From contig DAOUHB010000236.1 in the NCBI GenBank assembly GCA_034428935.1, positions 1-34,725 on the forward strand: DNA of 34,725 nucleotides, written 5' to 3'. A program made the translations under genes and the position numbers. The notes under the pieces were generated by a model, which ran no database searches, was not told where the DNA came from, and saw nothing but the letters and a program-made list of their open reading frames with translations. Of the stretch, positions 1 to 7,089 are shown piece after piece (the first letter of the stretch is position 1; the number at the start of each line of letters is the position of its first letter). The stretch comes from JAAYZQ01 sp034428935. GTDB taxonomy: Bacteria > Chloroflexota > Anaerolineae > JAAYZQ01.

Positions 1-82
1 GGCCGGATCGCACCTGTCCCCCTGCACCCGACGCAGGACGGTGTGGCGGACGCACCGTCCCGATGGTCCGGCGTCGGGAGCG
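1..82. other. Window edge, non-coding; 8-bp inverted repeat at 36-60
   Basis: No gene start is visible downstream of the last adaptor gene before the window ends. GGACGGTG at 36-43 is matched by CACCGTCC at 53-60 with a 9-nt loop. It lies just after the stop codon of the minus-strand operon, so it could slow transcription, but no T-run follows and it is a weak terminator candidate. Any further operon gene, for example a second permease, would lie outside the window. Confidence 0.3.
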
Positions 83-1444
83 TCAGGAGGCCGGGGGAGA
101 GGTCGTCGCCCTCAGCACCGCGTCCGCGGGCATGCCCGGCTTGAGGAGGTGGTCGGGGTTGGGCAGGCGCACGCGCACGGCAAAGACCATGTTCACCCGA
201 TCCTTTTCGGTCTGCACGTTCTTGGGGGTGAACTCGGCCTGCTGGGCAATGCTCGCCACGGTGCCGGGAAAGGCCCGCCCCGGAAACGAGTCGACGCGCA
301 CCTCCACCTCCTGCCCGATGTAGACGCTGTCCAGCTCGTCCTCGGGCACATAGATCGTCAGCTTGACCTCGTCCAGGTCGGCCACGGTGAGGAGCGTCGT
401 GCCCGCCAGGGCTGCCTCGCCCTCGTTGGCCGAGCGGCTGGTCACCACGCCGCTGTGGGGCGAGGTGAGGGCCATCTTGGCGATCTGGGTCTCCACGGTC
501 CGCAGGGCCGCCTGTGCCTGGGCCACCTGCGCCTGGGCCATGGCCACCTCCTCGGGCCGCGGCCCGGCCCGCAGCTCACGGAGGCGGGCTTCGGCCACGG
601 CCACGGCCGCCCCGGCCAGCTCCGCCTGGCCCTCCGCCTGGTGGACCTGGCTGAGGAGTGCCAGGGGATTGTCGCGCAATGCCTCCAGCGCCGCCAGCGT
701 CCTGTCGGCTCCCGCCTTCTGGGCCTCGGCCGCCGCCAGGCCCTCCCGGGCCGCCTGCACCTGGTAGTCGTGGACGGCGTACATCCACTTTTCCTCCATG
801 CTGCCCTGGGCCCGGTATTGGTCCCGCTCCGCTTCGGCCGCCGCGATCTGGGCCTGCGCCTGCTCGATGGCCACGGCCGCCACGTCCGCCTCGGCCCGCG
901 CCCGGGCCACCTGCGCCTCCAGGTCCTGGGGATTGGCCAGGATGGCGCGCACGTCCTGCAGGGTCGTCTCGGCCGCGGAGCGCTGCGCGATGGCCTGCTC
1001 CAGGGCCGCCTCGGCGCCCAGGATCTGCGCAGGATGGGTGCCGGCGCGGACGTCGGCCAGGTTTGCCTCGGCCGCGGCCACGGCCGCCCGTGCCTGGGCT
1101 GCCTGGGCCTCCAGGGCGCGGGTGTCGAGCTGCACCAGGACCTGCCCGGCGACCACCGTGTCACCTTCGCCTGCCGCGATGGCCACGATCTGGCCGCCCA
1201 TCTCGGACACGACGGCCACCTCGACGGCCTCGATGCTGCCCGAGGCCACCAGGGGCTCGTCCGGCACGGCCACCTCCTGCCCGCCGGCCCATGCCACCCA
1301 CGACGCGGCCCGCTCTGCGTCCACGCCCGCGTCCGCCAGGAACCCCGCGGCCGCCTGGGGCGAGGTACGCGCCCACCGGCACGCCCCCGCCAGCCCGGCG
1401 CCCACGACGATCAGAACCAGGATCGCAAGCAAGAGACGTTTCAT
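83..1444 (-). CDS. HlyD-family membrane fusion (adaptor) protein A
   Basis: This is a 453-residue periplasmic-adaptor-type protein for an ABC exporter. A single N-terminal membrane segment (about residues 4-20) is followed by a biotinyl/lipoyl half-motif (GGQIVAIAAGEGDTVVAG), a long Ala/Glu/Gln-rich coiled-coil hairpin, the second lipoyl half (SPHSGVVTSRSANEGEAAL) and a beta-barrel domain ending in LLKPGMPADAVL. The start at 1444 is chosen because the hydrophobic anchor follows directly, a purine-rich AGGTAGGG site precedes it, and it lies 4 nt after the stop of the upstream adaptor; the frame is open further upstream but reads as unrelated sequence. It is the last operon gene seen here. It closely resembles its neighbour and the YbhG family of E. 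coli. Whether it works as a separate adaptor or pairs with the other adaptor is not known. Confidence 0.9.
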   Translation of the reverse strand: MKRLLLAILVLIVVGAGLAGACRWARTSPQAAAGFLADAGVDAERAASWVAWAGGQEVAVPDEPLVASGSIEAVEVAVVSEMGGQIVAIAAGEGDTVVAGQVLVQLDTRALEAQAAQARAAVAAAEANLADVRAGTHPAQILGAEAALEQAIAQRSAAETTLQDVRAILANPQDLEAQVARARAEADVAAVAIEQAQAQIAAAEAERDQYRAQGSMEEKWMYAVHDYQVQAAREGLAAAEAQKAGADRTLAALEALRDNPLALLSQVHQAEGQAELAGAAVAVAEARLRELRAGPRPEEVAMAQAQVAQAQAALRTVETQIAKMALTSPHSGVVTSRSANEGEAALAGTTLLTVADLDEVKLTIYVPEDELDSVYIGQEVEVRVDSFPGRAFPGTVASIAQQAEFTPKNVQTEKDRVNMVFAVRVRLPNPDHLLKPGMPADAVLRATTSPPAS

Positions 1445-1448
1445 TTCC

Positions 1449-2993
1449 CTACCTGTCCTCGCCTTCGCCCCCCGCTCCCTCAGCGGCCAGGAGCGCATCG
1501 GCAGGCATGCCCGGCTTGAGCAAGTGCCCGGGGTTCGGCAGCTCGACCTTGACGGCAAAGACCATGTTCACCCGTTCCTCCCGCGTCTGGACGTTCTTGG
1601 GCGTGAACTCGGCCTCGCTCGACACATAGCTCACCCGCCCGGCAAAGGTCCGCTCCGGAAAGGCGTCCACCGTCACCGCGACCTCGCCGCCCAGCCTCAC
1701 GCGTCCCACCTGGTCGGCGGGCACATAGACCGTCAGCGACAGGTGATCCAGGTCGGCCAGGGAAAAGAGGGGCGCCCCGGGCAGGGCCAGCTCCCCGGCC
1801 TGTACCGGCCGCTCCAGCACCAGGCCCGAGATGGGCGCCGCGAGCCGTAGATCCTCGGCCTGCACCTCCAGCGCCCGAAGAGCCGCCCGGACGACCTCGA
1901 CCTGCGCCTCGGCGGCCGCGATCTGCTCGGCGGTGGCGCCCATGCGCAGGCCCTCCACCTGGGCCGCGGCCAGCCCCACGGCGGCGGCCGCCACTTCGGC
2001 TTGCGCCTGGGCGGCATTGGCCCGGGCCTCCAGCGTGAGGGGATTGGCTGCCTGCAGGGCCACGAGCGCCGCGTACTCCTCGGCGCCGCCCAGGGCCGCC
2101 TGCACCTGCTCGGCGCCTGTCCACGCCGTCCAGGCCTGGTACGCCGTCGCCGCCTGCTGGAAGCGGGCCTCGGTCATCATGTCGGCTGGCACGGCGATGC
2201 GCACCCGGGCATAGAGCGACACCGTGCCGTCCTCGACCTCGACCTTGTAGTCGCCGGCGCGGTACGAGCCGGATTTGACGTCCTCGGGCAGCGGGATGTC
2301 CGACGGGAGATCGCCCAGGGAGAAGGACCTGACCTGCACCCACCGGGTGTGCGGCTCCACACTCTCCATGATGCCCAGGGCCTCGTTGGCAAAGTCCTGC
2401 CCGGCCTGGGCTGCGCTGGCGGCCAACTGGGCCTGTCTGGCCTGGTAGCCCAGCACCTCCACCCGGGCCTGGGCGGCCAGCAGGGCCAGCTCCAGGTCCT
2501 GGGGATCGTCGGCCATGGCTCGGGCATCCTGCGCGGCCACGCGGGCCGCCTCGGCGGCCGTCCGCGCCTGCTCCAACTGGGCCAGGGCGTGGTCCAGGGT
2601 CTCCTGCCGGGCGCCCGCCTTGCCAAGGGCCAGGGCGGCCTCGGCCACCCCCAGGTCGGCCTCGGCCGACTCGATGCGGGCCAGGAGCAGCGCGCTGTCC
2701 AGCTCGGCCAGCACCTGGCCCTGCTCCACCTCGTCTCCCTCGTCGGCGTTCAGGGCGACGATGCGGCCGCCTCGCGCCGTCGTCACCAACACCTCCCGAG
2801 CCTCGACAAAGCCCGAGGCCACCAGGCCTTCGGTCTCGCCGGCGGCGCCCAGGCCCAACGCCTCCAGGGTCGACTCCCACCGGTCGGCCAGCGCCTCGCG
2901 CCACCCCGGGTTTTCTTGCATCAGCCACCAGCCGCCCGCCAGCGCCAGGACGGCCACCACGTCGATCGCCAGAAGTACCACCCATCGCTTCAT
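1449..2993 (-). CDS. HlyD-family membrane fusion (adaptor) protein B
   Basis: This 514-residue paralogue of the next gene has an N-terminal anchor (MKRWVVLLAIDVVAVLALAG), a lipoyl half (GGRIVALNADEGDEVEQG), a coiled-coil hairpin, a second lipoyl half (APISGLVLERPVQAGELAL) and a barrel domain. Both adaptors share the FTPKNVQT and VNMVFAVKV blocks near the C terminus. Unlike adaptor A, its hairpin is interrupted by about 80 mainly non-helical residues, including SFSLGDLPSDIPLPEDVKSG and VSLYARVRIAVPADMM. The inner ATG at 2993 is preferred over one seven codons upstream because GGAGTAGG lies just before it. The gene sits between the ABC ATPases and adaptor A, so it very likely belongs to the same exporter. 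Confidence 0.9.
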   Translation of the reverse strand: MKRWVVLLAIDVVAVLALAGGWWLMQENPGWREALADRWESTLEALGLGAAGETEGLVASGFVEAREVLVTTARGGRIVALNADEGDEVEQGQVLAELDSALLLARIESAEADLGVAEAALALGKAGARQETLDHALAQLEQARTAAEAARVAAQDARAMADDPQDLELALLAAQARVEVLGYQARQAQLAASAAQAGQDFANEALGIMESVEPHTRWVQVRSFSLGDLPSDIPLPEDVKSGSYRAGDYKVEVEDGTVSLYARVRIAVPADMMTEARFQQAATAYQAWTAWTGAEQVQAALGGAEEYAALVALQAANPLTLEARANAAQAQAEVAAAAVGLAAAQVEGLRMGATAEQIAAAEAQVEVVRAALRALEVQAEDLRLAAPISGLVLERPVQAGELALPGAPLFSLADLDHLSLTVYVPADQVGRVRLGGEVAVTVDAFPERTFAGRVSYVSSEAEFTPKNVQTREERVNMVFAVKVELPNPGHLLKPGMPADALLAAEGAGGEGEDR

Positions 2994-3029
2994 GCTACCT
3001 ACTCCATCCTTCACAGCGCGCCCAGGTCA

Positions 3030-3995
3030 TCACGTCTCCTGCGGCCGGCGCACCGTGGAGATAAAGACGTCCTCCAGGGAGGGAGGGATGAGATCCAGGC
3101 TGTGCACTTTGACCCCCGCCTCGTGGAGCACCGTCTCGATGTCAGCCTTGTGCGCTCCGACGCCGGCCGCCACGACGTGGATGAGGGCGCCGTAGAGGGC
3201 CACTTCTTCGAAAAGGCCCATGCCACGCAGGGCAGGGATGGCCCGGTCGGGCCGGTCGCAGTCGATCTCGAGGACCTCACCGCGCATCTCGGTCTCCTTG
3301 ATCCCGGCCGGCGAGCCGTGGGCCACGATGCGGCCATGCTGGATAAAGGCCAGGCCCTGGCAGTGCTCGGCCTCGTCCATGTAGTGGGTCGTGACCATGA
3401 TCGTCGTCCCGCCCTCGGCCAGCTCGTACAACAAGCCCCAGAAGGCCCGCCGCGACAGCGGGTCCACCCCGGCCGTCGGCTCGTCCAGGAACAGCATTTC
3501 GGGCTCGTGGACGATGGCCGCTCCCAGGGCCAGGCGCTGCTTCCATCCGCCGGCCAGGTTGCGCGTCAACTCGCGCTCGCGGCCCTCCAGCCCGGCCATG
3601 TGCAACACAAACGCCTTGCGCGCCTGCAATCGCCGGCCCTGCACGCCATAGGTCCGCCCGTAAAAGTTCAGGTTCTCCTCGACGGTCAGATCGTCGTACA
3701 GGCTAAAGCGCTGCGACATGTAGCCGATGCGCCGCTTGACCTGGGCCGTCTGCCGCACGATGTCCAGGCCCAGGACCGTGGCCCGGCCCGAGGTGGGCCG
3801 CAGCAGCCCCAGGAGCATGCGGATCGTCGTAGTCTTGCCCGCGCCGTTGGGCCCCAGGAAGCCAAAGATGCTGCCCCGCTCCACGGCAAAGCTCACGCCG
3901 TCGACGGCGACAAAATCGCCAAAGCGCTTGGTCAGATCCACCGCCTCCACGGCGTGCGCCCGCGCCGGGCCTGCGTGCTCCTCCATGGCGCTCAT
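3030..3995 (-). CDS. ABC transporter ATPase, canonical half of a split YbhF-like pair
   Basis: This 321-residue nucleotide-binding subunit has Walker A GPNGAGKTT (residues 48-56, Lys54), the Q-loop YMSQRF (about 93-98), a variant signature LAGGWKQR (147-154), Walker B MLFLDEP (167-173) and an intact switch His204 in TTHYMDEAE. The C-terminal 90 residues resemble the regulatory tail of drug-exporter ATPases. Its ATG overlaps the stop of the upstream ATPase (ATGA), so the two should be made in equal amounts. In E. coli YbhF the two ATPase domains are one polypeptide; here they are separate genes in the same order, with this one matching the catalytically complete C-terminal half. It probably dimerises with the product of 3992-4963 and drives export with the ABC-2 permease. 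Confidence 0.93.
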   Translation of the reverse strand: MSAMEEHAGPARAHAVEAVDLTKRFGDFVAVDGVSFAVERGSIFGFLGPNGAGKTTTIRMLLGLLRPTSGRATVLGLDIVRQTAQVKRRIGYMSQRFSLYDDLTVEENLNFYGRTYGVQGRRLQARKAFVLHMAGLEGRERELTRNLAGGWKQRLALGAAIVHEPEMLFLDEPTAGVDPLSRRAFWGLLYELAEGGTTIMVTTHYMDEAEHCQGLAFIQHGRIVAHGSPAGIKETEMRGEVLEIDCDRPDRAIPALRGMGLFEEVALYGALIHVVAAGVGAHKADIETVLHEAGVKVHSLDLIPPSLEDVFISTVRRPQET

Positions 3996-4963
3996 GCCTC
4001 CGGCCCTCCCCGGCCCTCCATCTGGCGCTGCACCAGGGAGATAAAGGCCTCTTCCATGCGCGGCCGCGTCTGGCGCAGGCTGGCCACCTCGATGCCCGCC
4101 CCCTGCAAGGCCTGCATCAGCGGGTCCTGGCGCCGCTCCGCGCTGTCGACCAGGACGTGGAGCAGGTCGCCGTAGGTCTGCACCTCCAGCACCCCCTCCA
4201 GCCCGGCCAGCACGCCCTGGGCCAGGCGCAGGGCCGCGCCGGGCTCGCCCTCGGGCCGCAGCTCCAGGAGCTCGCCGCCCACCAGGCCCTTGATCTTTTC
4301 CGGGACGTCCTGGACGATGAGCCGTCCCTGGTACATCAGCCCCACCCGCGAGCAGCGCTCCGCCTCGTCCATGTAGGGCGTGCTGACGAGGATGGTGATG
4401 CCCTGCAGGTGCAGCTCGGTCAGGATGTCCCAGAAGTCGCGGCGGCTGACGGGGTCCACGCCTGTCGTCGGCTCGTCGAGCATGATGATCTCGGGCTGGT
4501 GGATGAGGGTGCAGGCCAGGGACAGCTTTTTCTGCATGCCGCCCGACAGGTGCGCCGCCCGGCGCCTCTGGAACTCGGTGAGGCCGGCAAACCGCAGGAG
4601 CCGCTCCCTGGCCTCGCGCCGCCTTCGCCCCCGTACCTGGAAGACGTCGGCGAAAAAGTCGAGGTTCTCGGCCACCGTGAGGTCACCGTAGAGGTTAAAG
4701 CGCTGGGCCATGTAGCCGATGCGGCGCTTGATGTCCTCCGGCTGGCGTACGCTGTCAAAGCCCGCCACCCGGGCCCAGCCCGCCGTGGGCGCCATAATGG
4801 CGCACAGCATGCGGATGGTCGTCGTCTTGCCCGCACCATCGGGACCTACCAGGCCAAAGATCTCCCCGCGGCGCACCGCCAGGTCCAGGCCGTCCACGGC
4901 CAGCACGTCCTTGAAACGGCGGGTCAGCCCCTGCGTCGTGATCACCCAGTCTTGCTCGGACAT
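3992..4963 (-). CDS. ABC transporter ATPase, degenerate half (switch His replaced by Pro)
   Basis: This 323-residue ATPase has Walker A GPDGAGKTT (40-48), Q-loop YMAQRF, signature LSGGMQKK (139-146) and Walker B IIMLDEP. The usual switch histidine is Pro196: the sequence reads ILVSTPYMDEAERC and the codon is CCC where CAC would encode His. In family members this His is needed for hydrolysis, so this subunit probably contributes a weak or non-hydrolysing site in an asymmetric heterodimer. The N-terminal ATPase domain of YbhF-type proteins is, to my recollection, likewise altered at this position. The gene starts 3 nt after the permease stop and overlaps the next ATPase by 4 nt. Confidence 0.93.
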   Translation of the reverse strand: MSEQDWVITTQGLTRRFKDVLAVDGLDLAVRRGEIFGLVGPDGAGKTTTIRMLCAIMAPTAGWARVAGFDSVRQPEDIKRRIGYMAQRFNLYGDLTVAENLDFFADVFQVRGRRRREARERLLRFAGLTEFQRRRAAHLSGGMQKKLSLACTLIHQPEIIMLDEPTTGVDPVSRRDFWDILTELHLQGITILVSTPYMDEAERCSRVGLMYQGRLIVQDVPEKIKGLVGGELLELRPEGEPGAALRLAQGVLAGLEGVLEVQTYGDLLHVLVDSAERRQDPLMQALQGAGIEVASLRQTRPRMEEAFISLVQRQMEGRGGPEA

Positions 4964-4966
4964 CTC

Positions 4967-6088
4967 TTACTCCAGCCGCTTGCGAAAGCGCACCGAGGCC
5001 AGGACCACGACGCCCAGGCCAAAGACGGCCAGCGTGATCACCTCTTGGGCGAGGAGGGCAAAGCCACTCCCCTTGAGAATGATGGAGCGCACGATGACCA
5101 GCACGTAGGTCAGCGGCACCAGGCGGCTCACAGCCTGCAAGAAGGGCGGCATGGCGTCGATGGGAAAAAAGTATCCCGACAAAAAGATGGACGGCAACAG
5201 CAGCATAAAGGTCAGCATCATGGCCTCCTGCTGCGTCTTGGACACCGTGGAGATGAGGATGCCGAGCCCCAGCGAGGTCGCCAGAAACACGGCCGACAGC
5301 TCTAACAGGAGCGCGACGCTGCCGTGGATAGGGATGCCGAACCACAGCACGCCGATGGCCAGGATCTCCAGGAGGTCCCAGAAGGCGATGCCCACGTAGG
5401 GGATCACCTTGCCGACGATGAGCTCCAGCGGGCGGATGGGTGTCACGATCAACTGCTCGATGGTCCCCTGCTCCCGCTCCCGGACGATGGCCATGGCCGT
5501 GAAGAGCATGGTCAGCATCATCAGGATGACGCCGATGAGGCCCGGGATCATAAAGTTGGCGCTCTCCATGCTGGGGTTGTACCACACCCGCGTCTCGACG
5601 TCGATGCCCGGCGCCGATTCGAGCCGCGCGCCCAGGCTGCGGGACACGATTTCGATAGACTGCGCCTGCCCCACCCCCTGGGCGGCTGCCAGGGCCGTCG
5701 TTGCCACGGCGGGGTCCGAACCGTCGATGACGAAAGCCACCTGCGCTTTCTGGCCGCGCAACAGCGTCCGCTCGTACCCGGCGGGGATGATCAGCCCGGC
5801 CCGCACCCGGCTGCCGTCCATCACCTTTCTCAGGTCCGACTGGCTCTGGGCCTGATATGTTATGTCAAAATATCCAGAGGCGCGGTAGGCCTCCACCAGG
5901 GCCCGGCTGCGCGGCGTCCGGTCCTGGTCCAGGACGGCCGTCCTCAGGTGCTTGACGTCGGTGGTAGCGGCATAGCCCAGCAACAGGAGCTGCACGACGG
6001 GGATGAGAAACATGACCGCCAACGTGCGGCGGTCGCGCACGACGTGCAGAAACTCCTTGCGGGTGATGGACAGGATGCGGTATAGCAT
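4967..6088 (-). CDS. ABC-2 type permease (YbhS/YbhR-like)
   Basis: This 373-residue membrane subunit belongs to the ABC-2 exporter family. It has a cytoplasmic N-terminal helix (MLYRILSITRKEFLHVVRDR), one membrane span at about residues 22-41, an outer domain of roughly 130 residues, and five further spans from about residue 176. The loop motif REREQGTIEQL, typical of ABC-2 permeases, lies between the second and third spans. It ends with the basic tail RFRKRLE. E. coli has two permease genes (ybhS, ybhR); only one is seen here, so the channel may be a homodimer, or a second permease lies beyond the window. An AAGGA site precedes the ATG, 5 nt after the TetR stop. Confidence 0.93.
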   Translation of the reverse strand: MLYRILSITRKEFLHVVRDRRTLAVMFLIPVVQLLLLGYAATTDVKHLRTAVLDQDRTPRSRALVEAYRASGYFDITYQAQSQSDLRKVMDGSRVRAGLIIPAGYERTLLRGQKAQVAFVIDGSDPAVATTALAAAQGVGQAQSIEIVSRSLGARLESAPGIDVETRVWYNPSMESANFMIPGLIGVILMMLTMLFTAMAIVREREQGTIEQLIVTPIRPLELIVGKVIPYVGIAFWDLLEILAIGVLWFGIPIHGSVALLLELSAVFLATSLGLGILISTVSKTQQEAMMLTFMLLLPSIFLSGYFFPIDAMPPFLQAVSRLVPLTYVLVIVRSIILKGSGFALLAQEVITLAVFGLGVVVLASVRFRKRLE

Positions 6089-6093
6089 TGTCC

Positions 6094-6786
6094 TTATTCT
6101 CCGTCTCGCGGCCTCAATCCCGCGAACAGCGCGTCGGCCAGAAAGCGGGGCATCTGTTCCCAGTTGCGCTCCAGCGTCTCGTCGCCCATGATATGCAGCA
6201 GCAACAACCCCACGATGGTGGCCTGCACCAGGCGAACGACCAATTTCGGCTCCACGGGCCGCAGTTGCCCGCGCTCCACCTGGGCGGCGACGTAACTCTC
6301 GAGCATGGTGGCGATGCGCTCCACGTACTGCCGGTAGAATCGCTCTCGCAGCTCGGGATGGATCAACACCTGGGGCAAGATGGCCTGCAGCATCTCTGCC
6401 CCCTCCTTCAGGCGGCCCATGCGGTGATCGAACGTGACCACAAAGAATTCCTGGACGTCGCCCCTTAGCCCTTGCAGGAGCTCGTCGGGCAACTGCTCCA
6501 GCTCGGTCAGGCGCGACAGGATGCCGATGAGGAGGTCGAACTTGTTCTCGAAATAGTTATAGATGGTGCCGTCGGCCAGCCCGGCGAGGCTCGAAATGTC
6601 GCGGATGGTGGCCCCGGCGTAGCCCTTTTGCGCAAAGACCGTCGCGGCAGCGTCCAGGATCCGCTCCTGGCGCTCGCGCTTGGCCAACTCCCGCCTGCCC
6701 GGCCGCCCGGGTGCTCCCTCGCGCTCCGTCTCCTCCCGGCCCGTCTCACCCGATCCAGACGCCCCGCTCTGCTTTTCTCGAGCCAT
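6094..6786 (-). CDS. TetR/AcrR-family regulator of the exporter operon
   Basis: This regulator of about 230 residues has a charged, probably flexible leader and then a classic TetR helix-turn-helix: RILDAAATVFAQKGYAGATI followed by the recognition region ADGTIYNYFENKFDLL. The C-terminal ligand domain is divergent, as expected. Three in-frame ATGs are possible, at 6840, 6798 and 6786. I favour 6786, which has GGGGGA four bases upstream; the 6840 ATG would put the operator inside the coding region. It is the first gene of the exporter operon, as cecR is for ybhGFSR in E. coli, so it probably represses itself and the exporter until a toxic ligand binds. The ligand cannot be told from the sequence. 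Confidence 0.9.
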   Translation of the reverse strand: MAREKQSGASGSGETGREETEREGAPGRPGRRELAKRERQERILDAAATVFAQKGYAGATIRDISSLAGLADGTIYNYFENKFDLLIGILSRLTELEQLPDELLQGLRGDVQEFFVVTFDHRMGRLKEGAEMLQAILPQVLIHPELRERFYRQYVERIATMLESYVAAQVERGQLRPVEPKLVVRLVQATIVGLLLLHIMGDETLERNWEQMPRFLADALFAGLRPRDGE

Positions 6787-6825
6787 TTCGTCCCCCATGC
6801 GCCTCGCCCCGTGGAAGCAAGAAGT

Positions 6826-6839
6826 TGAATGACCATTCA
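6826..6839 (-). promoter_or_regulatory. Predicted TetR operator, perfect 6-2-6 palindrome
   Basis: TGAATG-AC-CATTCA is a perfect inverted repeat. It lies about 8-21 nt downstream of the predicted transcription start of the tetR-exporter operon, where a bound repressor would block transcription. Its form matches common TetR-family operators. Confidence 0.7.
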
Positions 6840-6852
6840 TTTTTTCACCCGC

Positions 6853-6881
6853 ATTGTATCACATTCCGCCCCCGCCGTCAA
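6853..6881 (-). promoter_or_regulatory. Promoter of the tetR-exporter operon
   Basis: On the minus strand TTGACG (6881-6876) is followed by exactly 17 bp and TACAAT (6858-6853). The predicted start is near 6846, just ahead of the palindromic operator. Confidence 0.75.
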
Positions 6882-6913
6882 GAGGTAGCGGGCAGTAGAC
6901 CCGCCCCCGCGAC

Positions 6914-6942
6914 TTGACGCCCGCACCGCCTGCCCCTATAAT
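6914..6942 (+). promoter_or_regulatory. Promoter of the M24 peptidase gene
   Basis: TTGACG (6914-6919), a 17-bp spacer and a perfect TATAAT (6937-6942). It diverges from the exporter promoter, with 32 bp between the two -35 boxes. The mRNA leader would be about 140 nt and carries the GC-rich repeat described below. Confidence 0.75.
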
Positions 6943-6999
6943 GCGCCCAGCGTCTCCTGCCCGGGTTGGGTGGAGACGCAAGGAAGAGTTCACTCTCAC

Positions 7000-7085
7000 T
7001 CACCCCCCGTCCCTCCGAGGGAAGGGGGAGCAGGGGCCAGGGGATAGGTAACCCCCTCCCCTTGGGGGAGGGACCAGGGAGGGGT
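7000..7085. repeat. GC-rich intergenic palindromic repeat, copy 1
   Basis: A run of short C/G-only inverted repeats. TCCCTC and GAGGGA meet around one base near 7010-7025, and CCCTCCCC (7054-7061) pairs with GGGGAGGG (7065-7072). The GGGAAGGGGG and CAGGGG(C/G)CCAGGGG texture resembles the elements at 9404-9493 and 23451-23492. It occupies the peptidase mRNA leader right up to the ribosome binding site. Confidence 0.5.
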
Positions 7086-7089
7086 ACCC

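Noticed and set aside
41..1519. A 492-codon open frame on the plus strand across the adaptor gene
   Set aside because: It is a mirror of the HlyD gene; it has no motif, no ribosome binding site and a His/Gly/Leu-rich composition.
2001..4175. A 724-codon plus-strand frame opposite adaptor B and the ATPase
   Set aside because: Antisense to an ABC ATPase with complete Walker motifs; no recognisable protein features.
6799..6840. The upstream ATG (6840) as the start of the first TetR gene
   Set aside because: It would put the perfect operator palindrome in the first codons; two later ATGs have better ribosome binding sites. It cannot be ruled out fully.
7000..7085. A possible CRISPR array or riboswitch before the peptidase gene
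   Set aside because: There are no regularly spaced direct repeats; the structure is only short C/G palindromes like those in other gaps.
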